Assembly: GCA_003152165.1 (NCBI GenBank)
Contig: PLZO01000118.1
Location: 148-39,468, forward strand
DNA length: 39,321 nucleotides
Direction: 5' to 3'
From: Chloroflexota bacterium
GTDB taxonomy: Bacteria; Chloroflexota; Limnocylindria; Limnocylindrales; CSP1-4
Positions 8,606-15,768 of the stretch are shown here, piece by piece. The notes beneath the pieces were generated by a model. The model saw nothing but the letters and a program-made list of their open reading frames with translations, ran no database searches and was not told the DNA's origin. Position numbers and translations under genes: made by a program. Numbering within the stretch: the first letter of the stretch is position 1; every line of letters starts with the position of its first letter.

Positions 8606-9240
8606 CCCGACCAGGGCCGGTCGGGATCCGGCACATCGCGGTGGTAGGCCTGAAGAGCGCGGGCAAGACGACCGTCGGTTCGTCCCTCGCGGCACGTCTG
8701 GGCTGGTCGCTCCGGGACTCGGATACCGAATTGCGCTCGACGACGGGCCTGACGGCCCGCCAGATTCACGACAACGAAGGGACGCTGGCCCTTCACGAGG
8801 CCGAGGCGCACGAGCTCCTACGCGCCCTCGCCGAGCCTGGTCCGAACGTCATCTGCCCGGCAGCCAGCGTGATCGAGGATCCCGCAGCAAGGCTTGCTCT
8901 CGCCGCCGCGGACGTGGTCGTCATCTGGCTGCGGGCATCGCCGGCCGTCCTCGCGCAGCGCTTCTCGAGCGCCGCGCATCGACCTGTATATGGGTCCGAT
9001 CCGGAAGAGGTCGCCCGGACCCAGGGCGAGCTGCGCAACCCGCATTTCGCCGCCCTCGATCCGATCACGATCGACGTCGACCGCCTGGAGCCGGCCGCGG
9101 TCATCGAGAAAGCGCTCGACGCGATCCTGAGCGTGATCGATCCTGAGGGCCCTCGGGGGCCTGGGGACCGTGGGGGCCCTGGGGACCGGCGGGGGCCGGC
9201 CCGCCTTAGTTCGCGCCCCCGGCGTCGGCACCAATCGTGA
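8602..9240 (+). CDS. Shikimate kinase-like P-loop protein
   Basis: This is a 212-aa P-loop NTPase resembling shikimate kinase (AroK). It has Walker A GLKSAGKTTVG near the N-terminus, RDSDTELRS for the DxD region, and a lid-like segment AHRPVYGSD with an arginine. The Gly-Gly-Gly motif expected at the shikimate site is replaced by CPAAS, so the substrate may differ. It is translationally coupled to the MFS gene (GTGA overlap at 8602-8605). The last 35 residues are a low-complexity Gly/Pro/Arg tail encoded by GC-rich direct repeats, and may be an accidental extension running into the convergent protease gene (35-base overlap). Confidence 0.75.
   Translation: MTRPGPVGIRHIAVVGLKSAGKTTVGSSLAARLGWSLRDSDTELRSTTGLTARQIHDNEGTLALHEAEAHELLRALAEPGPNVICPAASVIEDPAARLALAAADVVVIWLRASPAVLAQRFSSAAHRPVYGSDPEEVARTQGELRNPHFAALDPITIDVDRLEPAAVIEKALDAILSVIDPEGPRGPGDRGGPGDRRGPARLSSRPRRRHQS
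9146..9200. repeat. GC-rich tandem repeat between convergent genes
   Basis: Imperfect copies of GGGGGCCTGGGGACCG occur two to three times in a row and contain self-complementary GGGGGCC/GGCCCT cores. They lie where the kinase-like gene and the HtrA-type protease converge, and could form hairpins that stop both transcripts. No T-run follows, so terminator function is only a possibility. Confidence 0.5.
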
Positions 9241-10105
9241 CGCTGCGCTCGTCCGCACCGCGCACGAGCAGGATCTCGTAGGGCTGCTGTGAGCCACTGA
9301 TGGCGTCGAGCAGCTCGTCCGAATCGGTGACCGCAGTTCCGGCCACTGCGACGATCAGGTCACCCCGGGCGATCCCCGCCCGAGCGGCCGGGCTATCGTC
9401 CTCGACCCCGCGGACCAGCAGGCCGTCGCGGTCGGGCAAGCCGACCGAGCGGCGCATGCGTCGGGCGACGAAGGCCGGCGCGATCGCGATCCCCAGCCGG
9501 GGCCGCTCGACAGAGGCGCCGGTTGACAGCGATTCGACCCGGCTGCGCAGGGCGCCATCGGCAGGCAACGCGAGGTAGAAGCCCTCGCCGATCCGGTTTG
9601 TGTTGAGCCCCGCGAAGCGACCCGCCGCATCCAGGAGTGGTCCGCCCGATGAGCCCGAGGCGAGCGGCGCGGTGTGCTCGATGCTGCCGGAGATCCGGCG
9701 ACCGCCGGGCCCACGAAATGCACGGCCGATGGCCGACACGGTCCCAAGGGTCAGCCTGGTCCCGCCCGAACGGGAGGCCGCCAGCCCGAAGACGACCGAG
9801 CCAATGCTGACCGAGCTGTCTGTCGCCCAGCCGATCGCCGGCGCGCCCGCGGTATCAACGGCGATGACCGCGAGGTCCCCGTCGTGATCGACGCCGGCCA
9901 CCTTGCCCACCGCCGATCGGCCATCCGCGAACGTGACGGTGACCTCGTCGCCACGGAGGTTGTGGGCATTGGTGAGCACGTGGCCATCGTCCACGACTAC
10001 ACCCGAACCACGCTGATGGCGGCCGATCCCGACAACCGACGGACCGGCGCTGCCTGCGGCGCCCTGCATGGCGCCCTGCAGATCATCGATGAGACCCATG
10101 TGCAC
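9206..10105 (-). CDS. HtrA/DegP-like serine protease with PDZ domain
   Basis: This is a 299-aa S1C-type protease with a complete triad: His48 in VLTNAHNL, Asp77 in DHDGDLAVI, and Ser153 in ASGSSGGPLL. It is followed by a PDZ domain (about residues 200-290, with the GLPDRDGLLVRGV and SPAARAGIARGDLIVAV signatures). Unlike periplasmic DegP/DegS it has neither a signal peptide nor an N-terminal transmembrane helix, so it would act in the cytoplasm unless the true start lies elsewhere. Two starts are possible, GTG at 10105 and ATG at 10099; AGGAG lies upstream of both. It is divergent from the HxlR regulator, which may control it. Confidence 0.88.
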   Translation of the reverse strand: MHMGLIDDLQGAMQGAAGSAGPSVVGIGRHQRGSGVVVDDGHVLTNAHNLRGDEVTVTFADGRSAVGKVAGVDHDGDLAVIAVDTAGAPAIGWATDSSVSIGSVVFGLAASRSGGTRLTLGTVSAIGRAFRGPGGRRISGSIEHTAPLASGSSGGPLLDAAGRFAGLNTNRIGEGFYLALPADGALRSRVESLSTGASVERPRLGIAIAPAFVARRMRRSVGLPDRDGLLVRGVEDDSPAARAGIARGDLIVAVAGTAVTDSDELLDAISGSQQPYEILLVRGADERSVTIGADAGGAN

Positions 10106-10192
10106 GTTGCTCCTAGTGAGGTTAACTACTTACTTGCAATCTACTACTCTATGGCGAGGGACGCAAACGACCAACCTGACGGTCCGCCTACC

Positions 10193-10651
10193 ATGGGCGA
10201 CGTGGTCAGCAAGGTGCAGCCGTCGGTCCCGTCATCTCCGCTCGGGGCAGCCCTCGAGCGGGTCGGCGATCGCTGGTCCCTGCTCCTTGTTGAGCGTCTG
10301 CTCGACGGGCCGGCCCGCTTCAACGACCTCCTGACCGGCGTGTCGGGCATCGCCCCGAACATCCTGTCCGAACGCCTGCGCCGACTCGAGCGTGAGCGGG
10401 TCGTCCACGCCGTCCCCTATTCCGCCCGGCCGGTCCGGATGGAGTACGCCCTCACGGCCGACGGGCTCGACCTGGCCAGTGCGCTCCGGCTGCTGGCCGA
10501 CTGGGGCGGACGCCGGCCCGTCGACGGTCAGACGAGTCACGACGCACTCCGCCACGACGCCTGCGGCACCCCGCTCGAGGCGCGCTGGTACTGCCCAACC
10601 TGCGAGCGGAGCATCCCCGACGGCGAGACATCCGAGGACCGCCTGATCTAG
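10193..10651 (+). CDS. HxlR family transcriptional regulator with C-terminal Cys motif
   Basis: This is a 152-aa winged-helix regulator of the HxlR family. It shows LERVGDRWSLLLVERLLDGPARFNDLL, followed by ISERLRRLE-like recognition helix residues NILSERLRRLERERVV and the YALTADGLDL wing. After the DNA-binding domain comes a small cysteine motif (C124, then C134-x-x-C137), which suggests a zinc ribbon or thiol sensor. The start could also be ATG at 10151, adding 14 residues; 10193 is favoured because conservation begins soon after it. The divergent promoter region shared with the protease gene (10106-10192) is AT-richer than its surroundings. Confidence 0.87.
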   Translation: MGDVVSKVQPSVPSSPLGAALERVGDRWSLLLVERLLDGPARFNDLLTGVSGIAPNILSERLRRLERERVVHAVPYSARPVRMEYALTADGLDLASALRLLADWGGRRPVDGQTSHDALRHDACGTPLEARWYCPTCERSIPDGETSEDRLI

Positions 10652-10969
10652 CTGTGGTCTTCCACGGACGTAGTTGACAGCGTCGAGGGGTGATCGCCCG
10701 CCCAGTGCGGTGTGGGGCCGTCAGGGGCTGGTCCGCTGGTGGCGGGCGCCGAGGCGATCGAGCAGCTGTCGATCGGCGATGGCGTGGGTGGACGCCCAGC
10801 CGTTGTCGGTCAGGACCCGCTCGATCCGGATCCAAAGCTTGGCGAACTCGGTCGCGGCAACCTCGAGCGCGTGGGCCGCCGAGGCCCCGGACTCATCGGC
10901 CACCGGGACCACGACCGCCTATCGGCTGGCATCGTCGATGACCACCTCGAGATGCTCATACTCGCGTAC
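10649..10969 (-). pseudogene. IS481-type transposase remnant
   Basis: In one minus-strand frame the sequence reads YEHLEVVIDDASR, an in-frame stop (10919-10921), AVVVPVADESG, IRIERVLTDNGWAS, LLDRLGARHQRTSP, a second stop (10721-10723), and then RPHTALGGRSPLDAVNYV. These are the first and second Asp motifs and the C-terminal end of an IS481-family DDE integrase. About 60 residues, including the catalytic Glu region, are missing between RTSP and RPHTALGG. With two stops and a deletion it cannot be active. It abuts the C-terminal end of the helicase gene upstream and runs to the end of the HxlR gene. Confidence 0.85.
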
Positions 10970-12072
10970 GCGGGTAGACGGCGGGCGTGCATGCGCGCGA
11001 GGACAGGCACCCGGGTATCGACGTAGTCGTGGACCTCTACCCGCGTCTTGCCGTCCAACGGACGAAGCCCTCGACCGACGTACTGGACCAGACGACCCTT
11101 GAAGGCGATAGGAAACGCAAGGAACAGCGTGTCGAGCGGAGGACAGTCGAAGCCCTCGCCGAGAAAGCTGCCGGTGGCGACCAAGATCACGCCCCCGCCG
11201 GGATGCACCGACGCCAGACGGTTCATGACGAGCAGTCGGACCTTCTTCCCCATCCCGCCCTTTGGGACAAGCGGCTCCATTCCGATCGCCTCGAGGTGCT
11301 CCACGAGTTTCGCGACATGTCTCGTCCATTGCGACAGGACCAGACAGTTGCGCCCGGCGCGTGCTGCGTTGGCGATATCGGCGCAGATCCGGCGGGTGCG
11401 GCCATCGTCATCGACGAGGTCCCGAAAGACAGCCTGGATCGCGGCTCCGACCGTCTCTGCGGCCTGATCGATGCCCGAGGGAATCCCGGGAGCGTGCTCG
11501 GTTGCATGGACCACCAGCGCTCGCTCAAAGCCCGAGGCCTCCTGCGTCGGAGCGCCCATGCGGTGCCGGATCGGCCCGCAATACATCGTGATGAGTCCTT
11601 CGAGACCATCGCGTCGGTACGGCGTGGCAGTCAGGCCAAGCCAGGCAGGCGCGGCGATCTCGCGAACCACCCACTCGAACGTGGCGGCCGGCACGCGATG
11701 GCATTCGTCGACGACGACGAGCCCGTACCCGGCAGTCAACTCGGCGACGTCATCGCGGCGCGCGAGGGACTGAACCATCGCGATGTCGATGACTCCGCGG
11801 GGCTGGCGACGCCCTGCGCCGATGACGCCGATCAGCTTGCGGTCGATTCCCAGGTGCGCCGAGAGACGTTCCCGCCATTGCTCCACGAGCGGCTGGCGAT
11901 CGACGATCACGAGGGTTGGCACGGCTCGCCGGGCGATCACGCCGCAGGCAAGCACGGTCTTCCCCGCGCCGGGTGGCGCGACAAGGACACCGAGCTCGTT
12001 CGCCGAAGATGGGGTGGGGACTGAATCTGCCCACGGCCGGCGCCAGTTTACGGATCCGTTTGACGTCGCCAT
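10810..12072 (-). CDS. SF2 DEAD/DEAH-type helicase lacking its N-terminal region, with transposon-derived C-terminal tail
   Basis: This is a superfamily 2 helicase core of about 370 residues: Walker A APPGAGKT, motif II DECH, motif III TATPYRRDG, motif V GSFLGEGFDCPPLDTL, motif VI LVQYVGRGLRP, then HDYVDTRVPVLARM. The closest type I recognise is the helicase of TOTE-like proteins, in which a longer N-terminal domain precedes the core. Here only about 30 unrelated residues precede Walker A. Homology ends near base 10960 (RRLPAYASM); the last 50 or so codons read out of frame through an IS481 remnant. ATG at 12072 is used; a TTG at 12111 lies inside the palindrome. Whether it is functional is uncertain. 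Confidence 0.78.
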   Translation of the reverse strand: MATSNGSVNWRRPWADSVPTPSSANELGVLVAPPGAGKTVLACGVIARRAVPTLVIVDRQPLVEQWRERLSAHLGIDRKLIGVIGAGRRQPRGVIDIAMVQSLARRDDVAELTAGYGLVVVDECHRVPAATFEWVVREIAAPAWLGLTATPYRRDGLEGLITMYCGPIRHRMGAPTQEASGFERALVVHATEHAPGIPSGIDQAAETVGAAIQAVFRDLVDDDGRTRRICADIANAARAGRNCLVLSQWTRHVAKLVEHLEAIGMEPLVPKGGMGKKVRLLVMNRLASVHPGGGVILVATGSFLGEGFDCPPLDTLFLAFPIAFKGRLVQYVGRGLRPLDGKTRVEVHDYVDTRVPVLARMHARRLPAYASMSISRWSSTMPADRRSWSRWPMSPGPRRPTRSRLPRPSSPSFGSGSSGS

Positions 12073-12099
12073 GTTGCCTGAATTATTCTTGATAAGGAA
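12060..12099 (+). promoter_or_regulatory. Candidate promoter of the HTH/nucleotidyltransferase operon
   Basis: TTGACG (12060-12065) and TATTCT (12084-12089) are spaced by 18 bases and would start transcription about 3 bases before the ATG at 12099, giving an almost leaderless mRNA. The -10 box and start codon are covered by the palindrome at 12074-12111, as expected for autorepression. The boxes are seen directly; function is inferred. Confidence 0.5.
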
Positions 12100-12111
12100 T
12101 GATTCAGGCAA
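12074..12111. promoter_or_regulatory. 38-bp imperfect palindrome, candidate operator between divergent genes
   Basis: The arms TTGCCTGAAT and ATTCAGGCAA are perfectly complementary. Inside them ATTC and GAAT are also complementary, so the symmetry continues toward the centre with few mismatches. The palindrome covers the start codon and predicted -10 box of the HTH gene and ends 2 bases from the helicase ATG. It is therefore placed to repress both directions. The obvious candidate binder is the HTH protein encoded beside it. Confidence 0.7.
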
Positions 12112-12785
12112 GCATCGTCACCCTGCTCTCCCCGAACGAGGCCGCGCAGCGTCTCGGCATCACTCCGCGCCGCGTGTACGCACTCGTCCGCGACAACCGG
12201 CTACGCGCCCAGCGCGTCGGCGGACGGCTCCTCATCAACCGCGATGACGTCGATGCACGCGTCTCTGGCGCCCCGGCGGTCGGTCGCTCGTTCAGCCCCC
12301 GTCGCGCCTGGGCGCTCGTCCTCCTCGCGGTAGACGAAACACCGCGCGGCATCGACGCGTCGACGAAGTCCAAGCTGCGGCGGCTTCTGCGCGATCGCGA
12401 CCTTTGGTCAATGCGGGGGAAGCTCGTCGACCGTGCGGAACGACGTTTTCTCCGGGCCCACTCGTCCGACATTGCGAGGATGGAGGCTGAGCCGGACGTG
12501 GTTCGCACGGGCGCGCGCTGCGCGGCCGCGGCGGGCCTCGAGCTCATCGCGCCCGACGCGCCGCTCGAGCTATACGTGGATCACACCACGGCCGATCGGC
12601 TGATCAAGCGGTACCGGCTCACCCCGAACTCGCAGCCCAACGTGGTGCTCCGCGTCGTGCCGGACGAGGTCCGGGCATGGCTCGAGGGGCCGCTCGCCCC
12701 GCGCCCGGCGATCGCCCTCGACCTCGCTGAGGACCTGGACTCGCGCGCCCAGGATGTGGCTCATGAGGCGCTTTCTCGACGATGA
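12099..12785 (+). CDS. Excisionase-type HTH protein, candidate antitoxin/regulator
   Basis: This is a 228-aa protein. Residues 9-58 form an excisionase/MerR-like HTH_17 domain (LSPNEAAQRLGITPRRVYALVRDNRL, then RLLINRDDVDAR). The rest has no family I can name with certainty; it contains a basic helical segment (90-130) and a C-terminal stretch ending ALDLAEDLDSRAQDVAHEAL. A DNA-binding N-terminus followed by a specific C-terminal domain, immediately upstream of and overlapping (ATGA) an AbiEii-like nucleotidyltransferase gene, matches the organisation of type IV antitoxin-toxin pairs. Its start lies inside a palindrome it may bind. The toxin-antitoxin role is inferred. Confidence 0.75.
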   Translation: MIQASIVTLLSPNEAAQRLGITPRRVYALVRDNRLRAQRVGGRLLINRDDVDARVSGAPAVGRSFSPRRAWALVLLAVDETPRGIDASTKSKLRRLLRDRDLWSMRGKLVDRAERRFLRAHSSDIARMEAEPDVVRTGARCAAAAGLELIAPDAPLELYVDHTTADRLIKRYRLTPNSQPNVVLRVVPDEVRAWLEGPLAPRPAIALDLAEDLDSRAQDVAHEALSRR

Positions 12786-13492
12786 CGCGCGTCGTCATTG
12801 TCCCGCGGAACGACGCCGAGGCGGCATTGTGGCGCACGGCAGAAGAGGTCGCCGGCCTCTTCCGCGATTGGCCCTGGGTCATCGTCGGCGCTCAGATGGT
12901 GATGCTGCTCGAGTTCGAGCGCGGACGGCCGTCCGGACGGGCGACCCGGGATCTCGACGCGATCGTCGACGTCCGCGTGGTCGGCGACGTGACGCGGCTC
13001 GCTGCCGAGCGGTTGCAGAAGGCCGGGTTCGAGCCGTCGGCGGTACACCCGCACCGGTTCGTCCGGGGCCAGGACGTGGTGGACCTGCTGGCGCCGGATC
13101 ACCTCGGTCCCCGGGCAGATCTCACGACGATTCCACCGCACACGACAACCGAGATCCCGGGTGGAAGCCGCGCCCTGGCGACACGTCGCGTGGTCGACGT
13201 CGAGATCGTGGGCGTAGGCTTCTGCGAGTTGCCGGTGCCCTCGCTCGCCGGTGCCATCGCGCTGAAGGCCACGGCCTACGGGGCGCGACGGGCGGAACGT
13301 GATCTCGAGGACCTCGTACGCCTCCTCTCGCTCGTCGGAGATGTTGAGGCCGTCCGTCGCGAACTCAAGCCGTCGGAGCGGATACGACTGGGCTCAATCT
13401 CGCCGCTCAAGGATGAGACGCACGCGGCGTGGTCAATCTCGGTCGATCCGGACGACGCCCGGGCAGCGTTCGCCCGGCTCGCCGACCAGTGA
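12782..13492 (+). CDS. Nucleotidyltransferase-fold protein, AbiEii/DUF1814-like candidate toxin
   Basis: This is a 236-aa protein with the minimal nucleotidyltransferase fold: VIVGAQMVM (strand and helix preceding the acidic pair), R-A-T-R-D57-L-D59 for the DxD metal site, and a later acidic strand VVDVEIVG. IALKATAYGARRAERDLEDLVRLL is the K...R..KD..DL pattern typical of AbiEii/AbiGii-type proteins. Family members transfer nucleotides to RNA or protein and act as toxins or abortive-infection effectors. It overlaps the HTH gene by ATGA, so the two are co-translated. The canonical GS motif is GA here, so activity should not be assumed. Confidence 0.78.
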   Translation: MTRVVIVPRNDAEAALWRTAEEVAGLFRDWPWVIVGAQMVMLLEFERGRPSGRATRDLDAIVDVRVVGDVTRLAAERLQKAGFEPSAVHPHRFVRGQDVVDLLAPDHLGPRADLTTIPPHTTTEIPGGSRALATRRVVDVEIVGVGFCELPVPSLAGAIALKATAYGARRAERDLEDLVRLLSLVGDVEAVRRELKPSERIRLGSISPLKDETHAAWSISVDPDDARAAFARLADQ

Positions 13493-13613
13493 CATGCGTC
13501 CCGGGCGCCCTGTCTACAATCATCAGCCATACGGCGCCCGGTCCAGCGATTATGACCGCCTGATCGGTCTCCCGGGCTGATCTCGCGTACAGCTGCTGTC
13601 TGAACACATCACC

Positions 13614-13619
13614 TATACT
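13614..13619 (+). promoter_or_regulatory. Candidate -10 box for the tRNA-Thr gene
   Basis: TATACT lies 9 bases upstream of the tRNA 5' end, a good position for a -10 box. No convincing -35 hexamer was found. Confidence 0.35.
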
Positions 13620-13628
13620 CCGCGTCGC

Positions 13629-13704
13629 GCCGACATAGCTCAGCGGTAGAGCAGCTGTTTCGTAACCAGCAGGCCCTCGGCTCAAATCCGAAGGGTCGGC
13701 TCCA
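13629..13704 (+). tRNA. tRNA-Thr (anticodon CGT), irregular
   Basis: The 76-base sequence has the acceptor strand GCCGACA pairing with GGTCGGC, a D stem GCTC/GAGC around AGCGGTA, an anticodon stem-loop with TTCGTAA (anticodon CGT), and an encoded CCA. Several positions are irregular. The base of the acceptor stem is A-G, and the anticodon stem closes with T-C. T-loop position 54 is C instead of T (CTCAAAT), and the T stem is only paired if one A is bulged, because there is one extra base on its 3' side. It may be a decaying copy. It lies just after the HTH/nucleotidyltransferase pair. Confidence 0.75.
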
Positions 13705-14090
13705 GCCCTTCCCGCACGGAATCGTCCACCGTGGTAGCCATCGAGCGTCGAGGTATCCAACTCGACCGAGAGGAGGGTGAGTCGCCGGTACTCCCAGTGC
13801 TTTGGCCGCCAAGCTGACGGCCGAGCCCCGACGACGGCATGACATTTGCGAAGCAGCCACCCGTGGATGCTGCGATCAAGGGCGGCTGAGGCGAAGGCCT
13901 GACCCGTCCCGATCGTCGCCGCCAGCTCGTCGAGCCGGCTCGTTCCGTAATCCATCAGGGCAAGCTTAAGGGCGACCGAGGATCGTCTGGCGTGAGACGG
14001 TGGCACTCGTTCATGACTCCGAGCGGGGATATCATCGGAACAAGCGCACTCCCGTTTGATCGTGGGTCGAACCTGGATCGAGGAGATTGC
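13705..14090. other. Region without a supported gene
   Basis: This is a stretch of 386 bases between the tRNA and the sortase gene. A minus-strand frame is open here (part of a 199-codon frame starting at 14006) and reads MDYGTSRLDELAATIGTG near 13956. However, it runs through the tRNA and into the nucleotidyltransferase gene and resembles nothing I recognise, so I do not call it. The last part (14040-14090) holds the sortase ribosome-binding site. Confidence 0.5.
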
Positions 14091-14672
14091 ATGCCTGATC
14101 CGGTCATGAGATTTCCGTCCGGACGCCTGAGCATGTTCCCCGCGGCAGGGGTGCTCGCGCTTGCCCTATCGTTCGCAGCCGGGGTCCCCGGACTGACGTC
14201 GGGGCCGCTTGGCGACACTTCCGTCGTGGCCTCGGTCGCCGCCTCGAGCATCCCCTATAGCCGGGTCTCCAGCCTGAAGGCTCCCACCCGAGCAACGTCG
14301 CTCTCCATCCCACGCCTAGGCATCAACATGCCGATCCGCAACGGGGTCCTGAATGCGGTGATCTCCCGGCAGTACACGTACCACTACCCTGGCACGTCCT
14401 GGCCCGGGGGCGGCTCGAATACCTACCTCTACGCCCACGCACAGGTCGGCGCGTTCGTCGACCTCAAGTACGCTCGCATGGGCGACCTCATCACGCTGCA
14501 CCTCAGCACCGGGAAGTACGTGACGTACAAGGTCACCGCGATGCACAGCGTCGCCTGGAACGACGACCGCTGGCTGCTGCCCACCAGCTCGGACAGACTC
14601 ACCCTCCAGACCTGTCTCGGACCGAACGTGACGTCGCGCCGGCTGGTGGTAATCGCGGTGCCAGCCTACTGA
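14091..14672 (+). CDS. Sortase (class D/E-like transpeptidase), catalytic residues present
   Basis: This is a 193-aa sortase that would cleave a C-terminal LPxTx-type signal and join the protein to a cell-wall or surface nucleophile. It has one N-terminal hydrophobic segment (residues 15-36) for membrane anchoring, the strand LSIPRLGINMPI, and the segment YHYPGTSWPGGGSNTYLYAH with His116. The C-terminal core is LTLQTC (Cys175), followed by Arg184 in SRRLVVIAV. All three catalytic residues are present. The start at 14091 was chosen because GAGGAGA is 5 bases upstream; an earlier in-frame ATG at 13992 has no such site. It is the first gene of the surface block, followed after 277 bases by a PHP gene. 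Confidence 0.92.
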   Translation: MPDPVMRFPSGRLSMFPAAGVLALALSFAAGVPGLTSGPLGDTSVVASVAASSIPYSRVSSLKAPTRATSLSIPRLGINMPIRNGVLNAVISRQYTYHYPGTSWPGGGSNTYLYAHAQVGAFVDLKYARMGDLITLHLSTGKYVTYKVTAMHSVAWNDDRWLLPTSSDRLTLQTCLGPNVTSRRLVVIAVPAY

Positions 14673-14949
14673 CCGTCGCGCCTCGGCACCTTGCGCCGGG
14701 CTGGCAGCCTACGCTCAGAGCTTCGTGCCAGGGGTTGCGACCCTCCCCGCCTGCTTCGCACTCGAGGATCCGACCACCTGCCGCGTCTGACTGCGTTCGG
14801 CCGGGTGTGAGAACATCTGACGGAGGTGTCGCGCCATCGACGCCAGGATCGAGCAGTCGCAGGAGGGGACGCCGGCTTCAGCTCATGAAGATCGGAAGCA
14901 ACCCACGGATCCAGCGCTCCGGCGAACCATCGCCCGGCCGCTCGACGAG
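14673..14949. other. Intergenic region with no recognised gene
   Basis: These 277 bases separate the sortase and PHP genes. The open frames present are short and Arg/Pro/Ser-rich shadows. I see no clear promoter or terminator. Confidence 0.5.
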
Positions 14950-15768
14950 GTGACCCGCGTACCCGGCGCACTGGACCGTCCCGGTGCACTGGACCGTCCC
15001 GGTGCGGCCGTCGGACCCGCCGATCAGGTGACCGGACCGCGCGCGATCATCGACCTCCACTGCCACACGAATGCAAGCTTCGATTCGCTTGCCTCGCCCG
15101 CGTCCGTGGTCCGTGTGGCCGCAGCCCGCGGGCTCACCCATCTCGCGATCACCGACCACGATCGGATCGATGGCGCCCTACGGGCCCGGGACGCGGCACC
15201 GGCAGGCCTGGTGGTGATCGTCGGGGAGGAGATTCGAACGCTGGAGGGCGATCTCATCTGCGTTTTCCTCGAGCGTCCAATCCCATCTGGATCGCCCGTC
15301 CGCGAGGCGATCGCCGCAGCACGGGACCAGGGCGCCCTCGTTGGCATCCCCCACCCGTTCGACCAATATCGCGCCTCGCTGCTGATGAACCCGGACATGG
15401 AAGGCGTCGCCGAGCTGGTCGACTGGCTGGAGTCGTGGAACGCGCGGCTCATTGGTCGCGGAGGCAACGAGCGGGCCGCGTTGTTCGCTCGCATGTACGG
15501 CCTGCCCGGTATCGCGGTCTCCGATGCCCATGCGATCCTCGAGGTGGGCGTCGCCCATTCGGTGCTCCACGGCGATCCCTCGACACCGGCGGGCCTTCGC
15601 GAGGCCCTGCGGTCTGTAACCCACAGCTTCGCCGCTGCGCCGGACGTGGCCCACGCCCAGAGCCCGATCGCGCGGTTCATCGATTGGGCCCGACGCGCGC
15701 ACCGGACGTCAGCGCCGGAACCCGGTGCGATCGGATCCGCCGCAGATCGAACGGATCCCGAGCGGTGA
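14950..15768 (+). CDS. PHP-domain metal-dependent phosphoesterase
   Basis: This is a 272-aa protein of the PHP superfamily, which hydrolyses phosphoesters (for example TrpH/YciV-type 3',5'-nucleotide or RNA-end phosphatases) with two or three metal ions. Metal ligands are seen in order: IDLHCHT (His37, His39), LAITDHDRIDG, VGEEIRT, GIPHPFD, and VSDAHAILEVG. The N-terminal 30 residues are not part of the domain and contain a duplicated 6-residue GALDRP-type unit encoded by an 18-bp direct repeat, so the true start may be downstream. The stop overlaps the GTG start of the LysM gene (GTGA). Its link to the surface proteins around it is positional only. Confidence 0.88.
   Translation: MTRVPGALDRPGALDRPGAAVGPADQVTGPRAIIDLHCHTNASFDSLASPASVVRVAAARGLTHLAITDHDRIDGALRARDAAPAGLVVIVGEEIRTLEGDLICVFLERPIPSGSPVREAIAAARDQGALVGIPHPFDQYRASLLMNPDMEGVAELVDWLESWNARLIGRGGNERAALFARMYGLPGIAVSDAHAILEVGVAHSVLHGDPSTPAGLREALRSVTHSFAAAPDVAHAQSPIARFIDWARRAHRTSAPEPGAIGSAADRTDPER
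14968..15003 (+). repeat. 18-bp tandem duplication at the PHP gene start
   Basis: The unit beginning GCACTGGACCGTCC occurs twice in direct succession (14968-14985, 14986-15003) and keeps the reading frame, giving a repeated ALDRPG peptide before the conserved domain. Confidence 0.9.

Noticed and set aside
7196-8695. 499-codon open frame on the minus strand opposite the MFS gene
   Set aside because: Rich in Arg, Asp, Gln and Gly without family signature; it is the antisense shadow of a GC-rich gene with clear MFS motifs.
9674-10192. Long 5' extension of the HxlR frame
   Set aside because: It overlaps the protease gene on the other strand and is not HxlR-like; real conservation begins after ATG 10193.
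10987-12024. 345-codon plus-strand frame opposite the helicase
   Set aside because: The minus strand has ordered SF2 helicase motifs; the plus frame has none.
13407-14006. 199-codon minus-strand frame through the tRNA
   Set aside because: Runs across a tRNA and into the nucleotidyltransferase gene; no family resemblance. The 13705-14006 part might be a relic but cannot be named.
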